Shown: positions 40,401-48,019 of the stretch, one piece after another
Layout of the letters: each line of letters starts with the position of its first letter
Position numbering within the stretch: position 1 is the first letter of the stretch
Assembly (NCBI RefSeq): GCF_016616425.1
Contig: NZ_CP067101.1
Span: 3,348,001-3,412,000, forward strand
Direction: 5' to 3'
DNA: 64,000 bases
From: Bradyrhizobium diazoefficiens
Lineage (GTDB): Bacteria; Pseudomonadota; Alphaproteobacteria; Rhizobiales; Xanthobacteraceae
Made by a program: the position numbers and the translations under genes
Notes under the pieces: generated by a model
Databases searched by the model: none
What the model was told of the DNA's origin: nothing
Seen by the model: the letters and a program-made list of their open reading frames with translations, nothing else

Positions 40401-40986
40401 TGCGGACGTCGTGCACGAAGGTCAGTTCGCCCGTGGCCTTGGCGGGGAGATCGACGCGAGGCGTCGAATGGCCGACGATGGTATAATCGCCGACCGTCTT
40501 GACGGAGACGTCGTCGTCAAGCTCGAGGCGGATCGTCTCGCTGCCGATCAATTCGCCGTAGCTGACGCTGCGGTTGTCGTGCCCGCGGACGAGGCCGTCT
40601 TCGATCGTGAGGTCGGCAACCGGCAGTTCGAGACGCTCGGCCGCGCACGCGATCAAAAACTGCCGCGCCTGCGCTGCGGCCTTGCGCAGCGGCACGGCGG
40701 TCATCTGGATGGTCTCGCTCGCGATCGTCGCGCCCTGATTCGGCACCAGAGCGGTGTCGCCGAGCACCACGACGACGCGCGCAAAGGACACATCAAGCTC
40801 CTCGGCGACGATCTGGCCGAGCGCTGTGCGGATGCCGGTGCCGAGATCGACATGGCCGTTATAGGCCGTGATCGATCCGTCTGCGGTGATCCGCACGAAC
40901 GTCTCGGACGTGATCTCGTCCACGGTGCGGACGACGACGAGCGAACCGGATTTCCGCTCAGCTCCGTTCGGATGCGGGAAGGCCAT
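37462..40986 (-). CDS. nicB: Nicotinate hydroxylase large subunit: molybdopterin dehydrogenase with three c-type heme domains (NicB-like)
   Basis: A 1,174-residue fusion. Residues 1 to about 735 are a xanthine-dehydrogenase-family molybdopterin-binding subunit (LGTGIRTALGQIVAEEL near the start, GVGESASVPSAAAIANAI near the end). A hydrophobic helix follows (about 760-785), then three cytochrome c motifs: CAECH at 805, CSGCH at 951 and CAVCH at 1078. This is the layout of Pseudomonas putida NicB, which with NicA turns nicotinate into 6-hydroxynicotinate and sends electrons through the hemes. The start overlaps the 2Fe-2S subunit stop (ATGA). The open frame extends 61 codons further upstream but that part lies in the partner gene. 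Confidence 0.85.
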   Translation of the reverse strand: MAFPHPNGAERKSGSLVVVRTVDEITSETFVRITADGSITAYNGHVDLGTGIRTALGQIVAEELDVSFARVVVVLGDTALVPNQGATIASETIQMTAVPLRKAAAQARQFLIACAAERLELPVADLTIEDGLVRGHDNRSVSYGELIGSETIRLELDDDVSVKTVGDYTIVGHSTPRVDLPAKATGELTFVHDVRMPGMLHGRVVRPPYAGVDAGPFVGTSLIAVDEASVRDIPGLVAVVRIGDFVGVVAEREENAIRAAEQLKVNWKPTPALTDLADVETALRANPSTPRTLIDKGDVDAAIAGAAKPMQRTYVWPYQMHASIGPSCAVADFQDGNIRVWSGTQNPHVLRSDLALLIERPESEIEVIRLEAAGCYGRNCADDVTADALLLSRAVGRPVRVQLTREQEHAWEPKGTAQLIDVNGGLNADGGVAGYDLATRYPSNAAPTLALLLTGRISPDPVVLQMGDRTAIPPYDYDHMRVVAHDTLPIVRASWFRGVSALPNTFAHESYIDEAATEAGVDPIEYRLRYLKDQRAVDLVNAVAERAGWTPRPAREEKDGEVVHGRGFAYALYVHGKFPGYGAAWSAWVADVAVNKTTGGVSVTRVVAGQDSGLVINPDGVRHQIHGNVIQSTSRTLMEEVSFERGAVAAREWGAYPIIPFPDVPKIDVLMLPRQDQPPLGVGESASVPSAAAIANAIFDATGVRFREPPFTPERILRGLQGDTSPAPQALPAPVVPQPSRIWENPFAKRAGILATATAVCTAVIGIGAALLPGRAIAPIARPDASVYSAATIARGEQLAALGNCAECHTTLRGARNAGGRALETPFGTIYSTNITPDADTGIGAWSYPAFERAMRDGLHRDGRQLYPAFPYPHFAKTSEADMQALYAYLMAQPAVRATPPANKLAFPFNLRPLLAGWNALFHRAKEFRPDPARSETWNRGAYLVESLGHCSGCHSPRNALGAEQREAYLAGGFAEGWEAPPLTALSLAPIPWSEDELFAYLRTGHSRYHGVAAGPMAPVVRDLKALPDQDIRAMAVYLNSFNHTGMQAEHTLSAKLESATQVSVASSTGARLYQGACAVCHEVGGLPLFGSRPALALNSNLHSAKPDNLVQIILHGIAEPVSSDLGYMPAFKNSMSDAQVEELVTFLRKQFAPDKPAWTGVHETVTRARSSVH

Positions 40987-41468
40987 CAGTCCACGGCCTC
41001 GGTGAGCTGGCTGGATGCGCGCATCACGGCGCGCAGGATTTCGACGTGCGTGCCGCAGCGGCAGAGATTGTAGCGCAGCGCCGCCAGCGCCTCCCGTTCG
41101 GTCGGCCGCGGGTTGACCGCGAGCAGCGCCTTGGTGGTCATGATCATGCCGTTGAGACAATAGCCGCATTGCGCGGCCTGCTCGTCGATGAAGGCCTGCT
41201 GCACGACATCAGGCGTGTCGCGCGTGCCAAGCCCTTCGAGCGTCACGATGTCGCGGCTGGCGCAGCCGCCTACGGGAATCACGCAGGAGCGCGCTGCAGT
41301 GCCGTCGATCAGGACAGTGCAGGTGCCGCATTCTCCGAGGCCGCAACCATATTTCGGGCCGTTGAGTGCGAGATCGTTGCGCAGCACGTAGAGCAGTGGC
41401 GTCTCCGGTGCGACAGCGATCTCGTGGATCCTGCCGTTCACGGTGAGGCAAATCGGTGTCTGCGTCAT
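40986..41468 (-). CDS. nicA: Nicotinate hydroxylase small subunit, [2Fe-2S] protein (NicA-like)
   Basis: A 160-residue iron-sulfur subunit of a molybdenum hydroxylase. The plant-type cluster is bound by C42, C47 and C50 (GCGLGECGTC), and the second domain has the CGYC and CRCG motifs. The ATG at 41468 (MTQTPICLTVNG) gives the usual start. It is coupled to the large subunit by a 4-base overlap and transcribed divergently from the 6-hydroxynicotinate reductase gene. Related isoquinoline or aldehyde oxidoreductases are possible; the neighbours favour nicotinate. Confidence 0.85.
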   Translation of the reverse strand: MTQTPICLTVNGRIHEIAVAPETPLLYVLRNDLALNGPKYGCGLGECGTCTVLIDGTAARSCVIPVGGCASRDIVTLEGLGTRDTPDVVQQAFIDEQAAQCGYCLNGMIMTTKALLAVNPRPTEREALAALRYNLCRCGTHVEILRAVMRASSQLTEAVD

Positions 41469-41522
41469 CCTCGTTCCCAAGCGCGCGGCAAATTGCTGCC
41501 AGATCTCCCATCGTGACGATAC

Positions 41523-41538
41523 CGTTTGTACACAAACG
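41523..41538. promoter_or_regulatory. Inverted repeat, candidate operator near the nicotinate hydroxylase start
   Basis: CGTTTGT, two bases AC, then ACAAACG: perfect 7-bp arms. It sits 55 bases upstream of the NicA-like start. The sequence differs from the 20-bp palindromes at 41.7 and 51.4 kb, so a different regulator may bind it. Confidence 0.5.
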
Positions 41539-41646
41539 TGCAAGACTTGCATGCCGCACTGCAGCGCGACTGCCTTCTTTATGGACAGAGCGAATGGGCA
41601 AATGAGGTTTTATGCGGCAGCCGCATCTTTTGCGCCGCACCGCCGC

Positions 41647-41693
41647 TTGACAGCCATCCGGAGCGCGCGCACCATCGTTCGTATACGAATGAT
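41647..41693 (+). promoter_or_regulatory. Promoter with candidate MarR operator before the 6-hydroxynicotinate reductase gene
   Basis: TTGACA at 41647-41652 is a consensus -35; at 17-bp spacing lies a weak CACCAT. The palindrome ATCGTTCGTATACGAATGAT (41674-41693, 9 of 10 pairs) overlaps the -10/start region. The half TATACGAATGAT is repeated exactly at 51402-51413 between the enamidase and ferredoxin-NADP reductase genes, which points to one repressor, most likely the MarR protein encoded at 49.5 kb. Confidence 0.65.
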
Positions 41694-41717
41694 AACCGCA
41701 ATGCCGCTGGCTCCGAC

Positions 41718-43175
41718 ATGGTGACTGAAACGACGAGCGCCGCCATCGACAAGATCCGCTGCGATGCTTGTCCGGTGATGTGCTACATCAAGCCGGGCGC
41801 GGCGGGTGCCTGCGACCGCTACGCCAATCACGACGGCAAGCTCGTCCGCGTCGATCCGCACGTGATCCTGGAGCGCACGGTCTCGCACGGCGGCAAGCTG
41901 GTCCCGTTCAGCCGCACGGAAAATTGGGACGGCAAGATCGTCCACGAACCCTCGACCTTCGTCACCGCGATCGGTGCGGGCACGACCTATCCCGACTACA
42001 AGCCGGCGCCGTTCATCGTCTCCGCGGAAGTGGACGGCGTCGACATGGTGACCGTGGTCACCGAGGGCATCTTCTCCTATTGCGGGATCAAGGTGAAGAT
42101 CGACACCGACCGCTATCTCGGGCCGGAGACAGCGACCGTGCGCGCGCAGGGCGAGGCGGTTGGCCATGTCACGACCAGCGAATACGGCTCGCAGATGCTG
42201 TCGCTCGGCGGCGTGCATCATCTGACCGGCGGCTCCAAGAAAGAGGGGCGCGTCACCTGCGACACGCTGATGGACCTCGCCAATTGCAAGGCCGTGGAGC
42301 TGACTATCGACGGCGGCGCCAGCGTGGTCGTGCAGGCCGGCCAACCGCCGATCGTGAACGGCGTGAAGGAAGAGCGCATGCGCGTCGGCTGCGGCTCCGC
42401 GACGATCGGCATGTTCGCCAAACAATGGTACGGCAAGGTCGACGAGGTCGTCGTGGTCGACGACCACATCACCGGCGTGCTGAGCGAGCACCAGGCCGGC
42501 AAGCTGCTGGACATCGCCGATACCGGCATCAAGATGAAGGGCCGGCGTTCGACGCCGGGCCGCTATTTCCAGGTCGCCGATCCCGGTACGGGGTGGGGCG
42601 GCACTGACATCTCCGATCCGCTCGCGATTCTCGGGCCGTTCGATGCCAAGGAGGCAAAACCCGGTCTGACCATGCTGATGGTCTCCACCACCGGCGAGCA
42701 TTCGTCCTATTATGTGCTCGATGAGGCCCTGAAGCCGGTCGAGACCGAGATGCCGGCCGATCTGAAATTCTCGGTCGAGCGCATCCAGGAGAATTGCGAG
42801 CCGGCGCTGTGCACGGTGCTGTTCATGGCTGGCGCCGGCGGTTCGCTGCGGGCGGGCGTGACCGACAATCCGGTGCGGCTGACCCGCTCGGTGAAGGACG
42901 CGCTGACGCGCGTCACCAGCGGCGGTGCACCGGTCTATGTCTGGCCCGGTGGCGGCATCACCTATATGGTCGACGTGACGCAGATGCCTTCGGGCGCGTT
43001 CGGCTATGTGCCGACGCCGGCGCTGGTCGCACCGATCGAGTTCACGATGAAGCTGTCCGACTATGCCGCGCTCGGCGGCCACATGGATTATGTGAAGCCG
43101 CTGTCGGAAGTGCGGGGCGGCGACGATGTCCGGCAATTGCCCTGGCAGAACCCGATTCCGGGATCTCGGGCATGA
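41718..43175 (+). CDS. hnr: 6-hydroxynicotinate reductase
   Basis: A 485-residue iron-sulfur flavoprotein like the enzyme of Eubacterium barkeri, which reduces 6-hydroxynicotinate to 1,4,5,6-tetrahydro-6-oxonicotinate with reduced ferredoxin. The N-terminal Cys cluster CDACPVMC (C15, C18, C22, plus C32) can hold an Fe-S centre. A Gly/Ser/Ala/Thr motif GCGSATIGMF lies at 224-233. The call rests on the overall family and on its position with a nicotinate hydroxylase and an enamidase. The ATG at 41718 is used; the upstream frame crosses the operator. The stop overlaps the next start (ATGA). Confidence 0.82.
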   Translation: MVTETTSAAIDKIRCDACPVMCYIKPGAAGACDRYANHDGKLVRVDPHVILERTVSHGGKLVPFSRTENWDGKIVHEPSTFVTAIGAGTTYPDYKPAPFIVSAEVDGVDMVTVVTEGIFSYCGIKVKIDTDRYLGPETATVRAQGEAVGHVTTSEYGSQMLSLGGVHHLTGGSKKEGRVTCDTLMDLANCKAVELTIDGGASVVVQAGQPPIVNGVKEERMRVGCGSATIGMFAKQWYGKVDEVVVVDDHITGVLSEHQAGKLLDIADTGIKMKGRRSTPGRYFQVADPGTGWGGTDISDPLAILGPFDAKEAKPGLTMLMVSTTGEHSSYYVLDEALKPVETEMPADLKFSVERIQENCEPALCTVLFMAGAGGSLRAGVTDNPVRLTRSVKDALTRVTSGGAPVYVWPGGGITYMVDVTQMPSGAFGYVPTPALVAPIEFTMKLSDYAALGGHMDYVKPLSEVRGGDDVRQLPWQNPIPGSRA

Positions 43176-44068
43176 CGAGGCTTCCGCAAATCGCATTGCT
43201 GTCCGATGGCCGGCGACTGCATTTGCAGGATGGACCGATTGACCTGATCGTCGAGGCGAGGGGACGCGCGGACGCGGTGCGTGCTGCCTACGAGGCCGCG
43301 GCGCGGCGGTTCACGGGGCTGCTCGACGAACTCTGCGCGGAGTTGCCGGAGCTGCGCGCTGGAGCCGGAGCGCAAACATCGCTGAGGGGCGTGGTGGCGC
43401 GCCGGATGCACGCTGCGGTCGCGCCCTTTGCCGCCGATTGCTTCATCACGCCGATGGCCGCCGTTGCCGGCAGTGTGGCGGAGGAGATTCTCGGCGCAAT
43501 GCTGGGCGCTGCGACGCTCGATCGGGCCTATGTCAACAATGGCGGCGACATCGCCCTTCATCTGGGCAGAAGCGAGCATTTTTCGATCGGCCTGATGGAT
43601 CGGCCCGATCGTGACGGCGTGATGCGAGCCATGAGGGTCGATGCAGACGACCCGGCGCGGGGCATCGCGACCAGCGGGCGCCACGGCCGCAGCTTTTCGC
43701 TCGGGATTGCCGACGCCGTGACGGTGCTGGCTGCAACGGCATCACAGGCCGATGCGGCGGCGACGGTCATCGCCAATGCCGTAGATCTGCCGGGACATCC
43801 TGCCGTCGTCCGGCAGCCGGCCAGCGAGCTTCAGCCTGACAGTGATCTCGGCCCACGCCTTGTCACCCGCGATGTGGGCCGGTTGTCGCACAACGAGGTC
43901 GCGGCGGCACTCGAATCTGGCGCGGAACGTGCACGTCAATTGTTCGATCGCGGATTGATCGAGGGTGCCGTACTGCAGCTTTGCGGTGATATGCTTGTCA
44001 TCGGGCCGAAAGATATTGAACGGCAGGAAGCGCGCGGGCGTAAGCTAGAGAACGCGGTTCATGCCTGA
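43172..44068 (+). CDS. UPF0280 family protein (ApbE-like)
   Basis: A 298-residue UPF0280 protein, a relative of ApbE flavin transferases. Family features are APFAADCFITPMAAVAGSVAEEI and the Gly/Asp stretch AYVNNGGDIALHL, followed by GIATSGRHGRSFSLGIADAVTVLA. The latter resembles the ApbE segment with metal-binding Asp and Thr/Ser residues. It is translationally coupled to the 6-hydroxynicotinate reductase gene. Since the barkeri reductase is reported to hold a covalently bound flavin, a dedicated flavinylation role is plausible but unproven. Confidence 0.85.
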   Translation: MTRLPQIALLSDGRRLHLQDGPIDLIVEARGRADAVRAAYEAAARRFTGLLDELCAELPELRAGAGAQTSLRGVVARRMHAAVAPFAADCFITPMAAVAGSVAEEILGAMLGAATLDRAYVNNGGDIALHLGRSEHFSIGLMDRPDRDGVMRAMRVDADDPARGIATSGRHGRSFSLGIADAVTVLAATASQADAAATVIANAVDLPGHPAVVRQPASELQPDSDLGPRLVTRDVGRLSHNEVAAALESGAERARQLFDRGLIEGAVLQLCGDMLVIGPKDIERQEARGRKLENAVHA

Positions 44069-44094
44069 ACAGGGAACAGCCTAAGGAAGCAATC

Positions 44095-44679
44095 ATGAGC
44101 GCGATCATCCGCAAGATCGTCACCGTCGTCGAAGAGACGCAGATGGAGATGGGGCGACAGGTCTCGCCGCCGACCCGGCGTGCTGCTGCGATCGCCGTCA
44201 TCGAAAATCCCTTCGCCGGCAAGTATGTCGAGGACCTCTCGCCGCTGATCGCGATCGGCGAGGAGCTCGGCGAGCTGCTGTCGAAGCGTGCGGTGGCGGC
44301 GCTCGGCATCGACGGCGCGAAGGCGCAAAGCTATGGCAAGGCTGCGGCGGTCGGCGAGAACGGCGAGTTGGAACACGCGGCTGCGATCCTCCACCCGAAG
44401 ATGGGCGCGCCGGTGCGCAAGGTGCTGAGCAAGGGCGCGGCGCTGATCCCGTCGTCGAAGAAGCGCAGCGGACCCGGCACGACGCTCGACATTCCGCTCG
44501 GGCACAAGGACGCGGCCTTCGTGCGCAGTCATTTCGACGGCATGGAAGTTCAGATCAACGACGCGCCGCGCGCCAACGAGATCATGGTCGCCGTCGCCGT
44601 CACCGACAGCGGGCGTCCTTTGCCGCGCGTCGGCGGGCTCACGGTTGCGGAAGTGAAGGGCGAGGACGGTTTGAGATAG
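44095..44679 (+). CDS. AA_synth (DUF1185) family protein
   Basis: 194 residues. The conserved stretches IENPFAGKYVEDLSPLI, AAAILHPKMGAPVRKVLSKGAALIPSSKK and the C-terminal TDSGRPLPRVGGL are typical of the AA_synth/DUF1185 family, whose biochemical role is not established. It follows the UPF0280 gene by 26 bases with an AGGA ribosome site and precedes the ABC transporter genes, so it probably belongs to the nicotinate operon. Confidence 0.8.
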   Translation: MSAIIRKIVTVVEETQMEMGRQVSPPTRRAAAIAVIENPFAGKYVEDLSPLIAIGEELGELLSKRAVAALGIDGAKAQSYGKAAAVGENGELEHAAAILHPKMGAPVRKVLSKGAALIPSSKKRSGPGTTLDIPLGHKDAAFVRSHFDGMEVQINDAPRANEIMVAVAVTDSGRPLPRVGGLTVAEVKGEDGLR

Positions 44680-44687
44680 GGCATGAT

Positions 44688-44714
44688 CCGGAGAAACGGG
44701 CACAGGTTCTCCGG
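44688..44714 (+). other. Stem-loop before the binding-protein gene
   Basis: CCGGAGAA (44688-44695) and TTCTCCGG (44707-44714) form a perfect 8-bp stem. There is no T-run. In an operon this may slow RNA decay and favour high expression of the downstream periplasmic binding protein, or it may be a remnant of a dispersed repeat. Confidence 0.5.
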
Positions 44715-44759
44715 CAAGACGTTGGTCGAGACATAGAAAGTTCAAAACTGGAGGTTGGG

Positions 44760-45962
44760 ATGCGAGCAAGAAACACTTTTGTCGGCGCGGCCTTCGCGCT
44801 TGTGGCGGGCGGTATGGCTCATTCGGCCCTGGCGCAGGACATCAAGATCGGCGAGATCAACAGCTATTCGCTGCTGCCGGCGTTTACCGAGCCCTACCGC
44901 AAGGGATGGCAGCTTGCGGTCGAGGAAGTCAACGCGGCCGGCGGCATCAACGGCAAGAAGCTCGTCGTCATCTCCAAGGATGACGGCGGCAAGCCCGCAG
45001 ACGCCCAGACCGCGGCCAACGAGCTGGTGTCGAGCGAGGGCGTTGCAATGCTCGCGGGCACGTTCCTGTCCAATATCGGCCTTGCGGTCAGCGACTTCGC
45101 CAACCAGAAGAAGGTGTTCTTCCTCGCCGCCGAGCCGCTGACCGACGCGATCACCTGGTCCAAGGGCAACAAGTACACCTTCCGCCTGCGTCCCTCCAAC
45201 TACATGCAGGCGGCGATGCTGGCGGAAGCCGCGGCCAAGCTGCCGGCCAAGCGCTGGGCGACCATCGCGCCGAACTATGAATACGGCCAGTCGGCGGTTG
45301 CCGTGTTCAAGAAGCTGATGTCCGAGAAGCGGCCCGACATTCAGTGGGTCGACGAGCAGTGGCCGCCGTTCGGCAAGCTCGACGCCGGTCCGGTCGTGCA
45401 GGCGCTGGCCGCGGCCAATCCGGAAGCCATCCTCAACGTCACCTTCGGCGCCGATCTGGTCAAGTTCGTGCGTGAAGGCAATACGCGCGGCCTGTTCAAG
45501 GATCGCGCGGTGGTCTCCTTCCTGACCGGCGAGCCGGAATATCTCGATCCGCTGAAGGAAGAAACTCCGGTCGGCTGGATCGTCACCGGCTATCCCTGGT
45601 ACTCGATCAAGACGCCCGAGCATGATGCGTTCCTGAAGGCCTATCAAGCCAAGTACAATGACTATCCGCGGCTCGGCTCGATCGTCGGCTATGAGACGAT
45701 CAAATCGGCGGCTGCGATTCTGGCCAAGGCTGGCTCGACCGATCCGGAGAAGCTGATCGCCGCAGCGGAAGGCCTCTCCCTGCCGTCGCCCTTCGGCGAG
45801 ATTACCTTCCGCAAGATCGACCATCAGTCGACGCTCGGCGCTTTCGTCGGCAAGACCGCGCTGAAGGACGGCAAGGGCGTGATGGTGGATGCTTCCTATA
45901 AGAAGGGCTCGGACTATCTGCCCAGCGACGCCGAAGTCGAGAAGATGCGGCCGAAGAATTGA
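44760..45962 (+). CDS. ABC transporter substrate-binding protein, branched-chain amino acid type
   Basis: A 400-residue periplasmic binding protein of the LivK-like type I fold. A Sec signal peptide covers residues 1-25 (ending in SALAQD, with processing near ALA-QD). The mature part begins IKIGEINSYSLLPAF and carries ELVSSEGVAMLAGTFLSN. GGAGG lies 5 bases upstream of the ATG. Given the locus, the ligand is probably nicotinate or a related ring compound rather than an amino acid; this is inference. Confidence 0.88.
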   Translation: MRARNTFVGAAFALVAGGMAHSALAQDIKIGEINSYSLLPAFTEPYRKGWQLAVEEVNAAGGINGKKLVVISKDDGGKPADAQTAANELVSSEGVAMLAGTFLSNIGLAVSDFANQKKVFFLAAEPLTDAITWSKGNKYTFRLRPSNYMQAAMLAEAAAKLPAKRWATIAPNYEYGQSAVAVFKKLMSEKRPDIQWVDEQWPPFGKLDAGPVVQALAAANPEAILNVTFGADLVKFVREGNTRGLFKDRAVVSFLTGEPEYLDPLKEETPVGWIVTGYPWYSIKTPEHDAFLKAYQAKYNDYPRLGSIVGYETIKSAAAILAKAGSTDPEKLIAAAEGLSLPSPFGEITFRKIDHQSTLGAFVGKTALKDGKGVMVDASYKKGSDYLPSDAEVEKMRPKN

Positions 45963-45964
45963 TG

Positions 45965-46104
45965 TCTCTTCTCCCTCGCTCCGCTTGCAGGGAGAGGTTG
46001 GGGTGAGGGGAGCCTCCGCGACGAGGTGACAGACGACTCGCGGAGATTCCCTCTCATCCGAATTTGCTTCGCAATTCGACCTCTCCCTGCAAGCGGGGAG
46101 AGGT
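45965..46104. repeat. Palindromic intergenic element (copy B of a dispersed repeat)
   Basis: The gap between the binding-protein and permease genes contains GAATTTGCTTCGCAATTC followed by CCTCTCCCTGCAAGCGGGGAG, almost the same as the element at 9891-9944. An inverted first arm is at 45970-46012 (CTTGCAGGGAGAGGTTGGGG). It forms a long hairpin inside what is otherwise one operon. Confidence 0.75.
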
Positions 46105-46129
46105 CGCCCAATCCTAACCCGGACCGCCG

Positions 46130-48019
46130 ATGGCCTTTTATGTCGTACAGTTTCTGACCGGTCTCGCCAGCGCGGCGTCGCTCTTCCTGGTGGCCTCGGG
46201 CCTGTCGATCATCTTCGGCGTGACGCGGATCGTAAACTTCGCGCATGGCGCCTTCTACATGATCGGTGCCTACATCGCCTTCACGCTCACCGAGCGGCTG
46301 TCCGGTGCGTTCGGCTTCTGGGGCGCTATCGTTATCGCGGCGATCGCCGTGGCGCTGATTGGTGTGCTCGTCGAGATGGTGCTGCTCCGCCGCATCTATC
46401 ATGCGCCCGAGCTGTTCCAGCTGCTCGCGACCTTCGGTCTGACCTTGATGGTCGAGGATCTCGTCGTCCTCATCTGGGGACCCGACGATCTCGTCGGCCG
46501 GCGTGCGCCCGGCTTCAGGGGGGCGATCGACTTCTTCGGCCAGAACATCCCGAGCTACGATCTGTTCCTGATCGTGCTCGGTCCGGTCGTGCTCGGAATC
46601 CTCTGGCTGCTGTTCCAGCGGACGCGCTGGGGCGTTTTGGTGCGCGCGGCGACGCAGGACCGCGACATGGTTGCAGCCCTCGGCGTCAATCAGAAGTGGC
46701 TGTTCACGTCGGTGTTCGCGGTCGGCGTCTTCCTGGCCGCGCTCGGCGGCGCCCTTCAGATACCGCGCGATGCCGTGCATCACGCCATGGATCTGCGCAT
46801 CATCGTCGAGGTCTTCGTCGTCGTCGTGATCGGCGGCCTCGGCAGCATCGTCGGCGCCTTCGTCGCAGCGGTGCTGGTCTCCGAGCTCAATGCCTTCGGC
46901 ATCCTGATCTTTCCGAAGATTTCCATCATCCTGGTATTCCTGGTGATGGCCGTGGTGCTGATTGTGCGCCCCTGGGGTCTGTTCGGAAAACCGGAGGCGC
47001 CCGCGCGCAAGACGCCGGGGCTCACCGTCAATCCGTGGCGGCCGTTGACGTCGAGCGAACGTTTCGCCGCGCTCGCGGCGCTGATTGTGGCCGCCGCCTT
47101 GCCGCTGTTCGCCGGCAACTACGCGCTCACTGTGGGCTCCGAGATCGCGATCTTCGTGATCTTCGCCGTCAGTCTGCACTTCCTGATGTCGGTCGGCGGG
47201 CTCGCATCGTTCGGCCATGCCGCTTATTTTGGCCTCGGCGCCTACGGCATCGCGTTTCTTGCCAAGATGGCCGGGCTGCCGATGATCGTGTGCCTGCTGC
47301 TTGGGCCGCTGCTCGGCTGCATGGGTGCGGCCGTGTTCGGTTTCTTTGCCGTGCAACTCTCCGGCGTCTATTTTGCGATGCTGACGCTGGCCTTCGCGCA
47401 GATCGTCTGGTCGATTGCGTTCCAATGGGTGAGCGTAACGGGCGGTGACAACGGCATATTGGGCGTCTGGCCGGAAAAGTGGGCGGCGAGCTCGTCGCAT
47501 TTCTATTGGCTGACGCTCGGCATTGCGGCGCTGGTGACCGTCGCGCTGCGGGCCATGGTGTTCTCGCCGTTCGGTTACGCCCTCAGGGCCACGCGCGACT
47601 CGCTGTTGCGTACTGAAGCGATTGGCATCGATGCAAAGCGCATCCAGTGGACAGCCTTCGTGATCGCAGGCACGACCGCCGGCATCGGCGGCGCGCTGTT
47701 CGCGTATCTGAAGGGCAGCGTATTCCCTGACAATCTCGGCATCTCGCTCTCTGTCGACGCACTGGTCATGGTGCTGCTCGGCGGCGTCGAGACGGTTTCG
47801 GGCGCGGTGATCGGCGCGATCGTCTACAAGGCGCTCAACATCTGGCTGGTCAGCCAGACCGACCTGTCGAAGCTCGTGCTCGGCGGCTTCATCGTGCTGA
47901 TCGTCGTCGTCTTCCCCAAGGGCATCGTCGGCATGCTGGAAATGCTGGCGCAGCGCCGCCGGAAGGCATCGCCGCCGGGATCTGCCCTGCTTGCCAAGCC
48001 GATCGAGTCCGCCGAATGA
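46130..48019 (+). CDS. ABC transporter permease, fused LivH-LivM type
   Basis: A 629-residue membrane protein formed by two permease halves. Residues 1-285 match LivH (FLVASGLSIIFGVTRIVNFAHGAFYMIGAY, later GGLGSIVGAFVAAVL). From about residue 300 on they match LivM (LHFLMSVGGLASFGHAAYFGLGAY and GGVETVSGAVIGAI). One polypeptide thus supplies both channel subunits. It overlaps the ATPase gene by 4 bases. Confidence 0.92.
   Translation: MAFYVVQFLTGLASAASLFLVASGLSIIFGVTRIVNFAHGAFYMIGAYIAFTLTERLSGAFGFWGAIVIAAIAVALIGVLVEMVLLRRIYHAPELFQLLATFGLTLMVEDLVVLIWGPDDLVGRRAPGFRGAIDFFGQNIPSYDLFLIVLGPVVLGILWLLFQRTRWGVLVRAATQDRDMVAALGVNQKWLFTSVFAVGVFLAALGGALQIPRDAVHHAMDLRIIVEVFVVVVIGGLGSIVGAFVAAVLVSELNAFGILIFPKISIILVFLVMAVVLIVRPWGLFGKPEAPARKTPGLTVNPWRPLTSSERFAALAALIVAAALPLFAGNYALTVGSEIAIFVIFAVSLHFLMSVGGLASFGHAAYFGLGAYGIAFLAKMAGLPMIVCLLLGPLLGCMGAAVFGFFAVQLSGVYFAMLTLAFAQIVWSIAFQWVSVTGGDNGILGVWPEKWAASSSHFYWLTLGIAALVTVALRAMVFSPFGYALRATRDSLLRTEAIGIDAKRIQWTAFVIAGTTAGIGGALFAYLKGSVFPDNLGISLSVDALVMVLLGGVETVSGAVIGAIVYKALNIWLVSQTDLSKLVLGGFIVLIVVVFPKGIVGMLEMLAQRRRKASPPGSALLAKPIESAE

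Larger units (their letters stand above)
41469..41717. other. Divergent control region of the nicotinate genes
   Basis: About 250 bases between the hydroxylase (minus) and 6-hydroxynicotinate reductase (plus) starts. It contains an inverted repeat at 41523-41538 close to the hydroxylase start and a 20-bp palindrome at 41674-41693 close to the reductase start, each listed separately. Confidence 0.6.
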
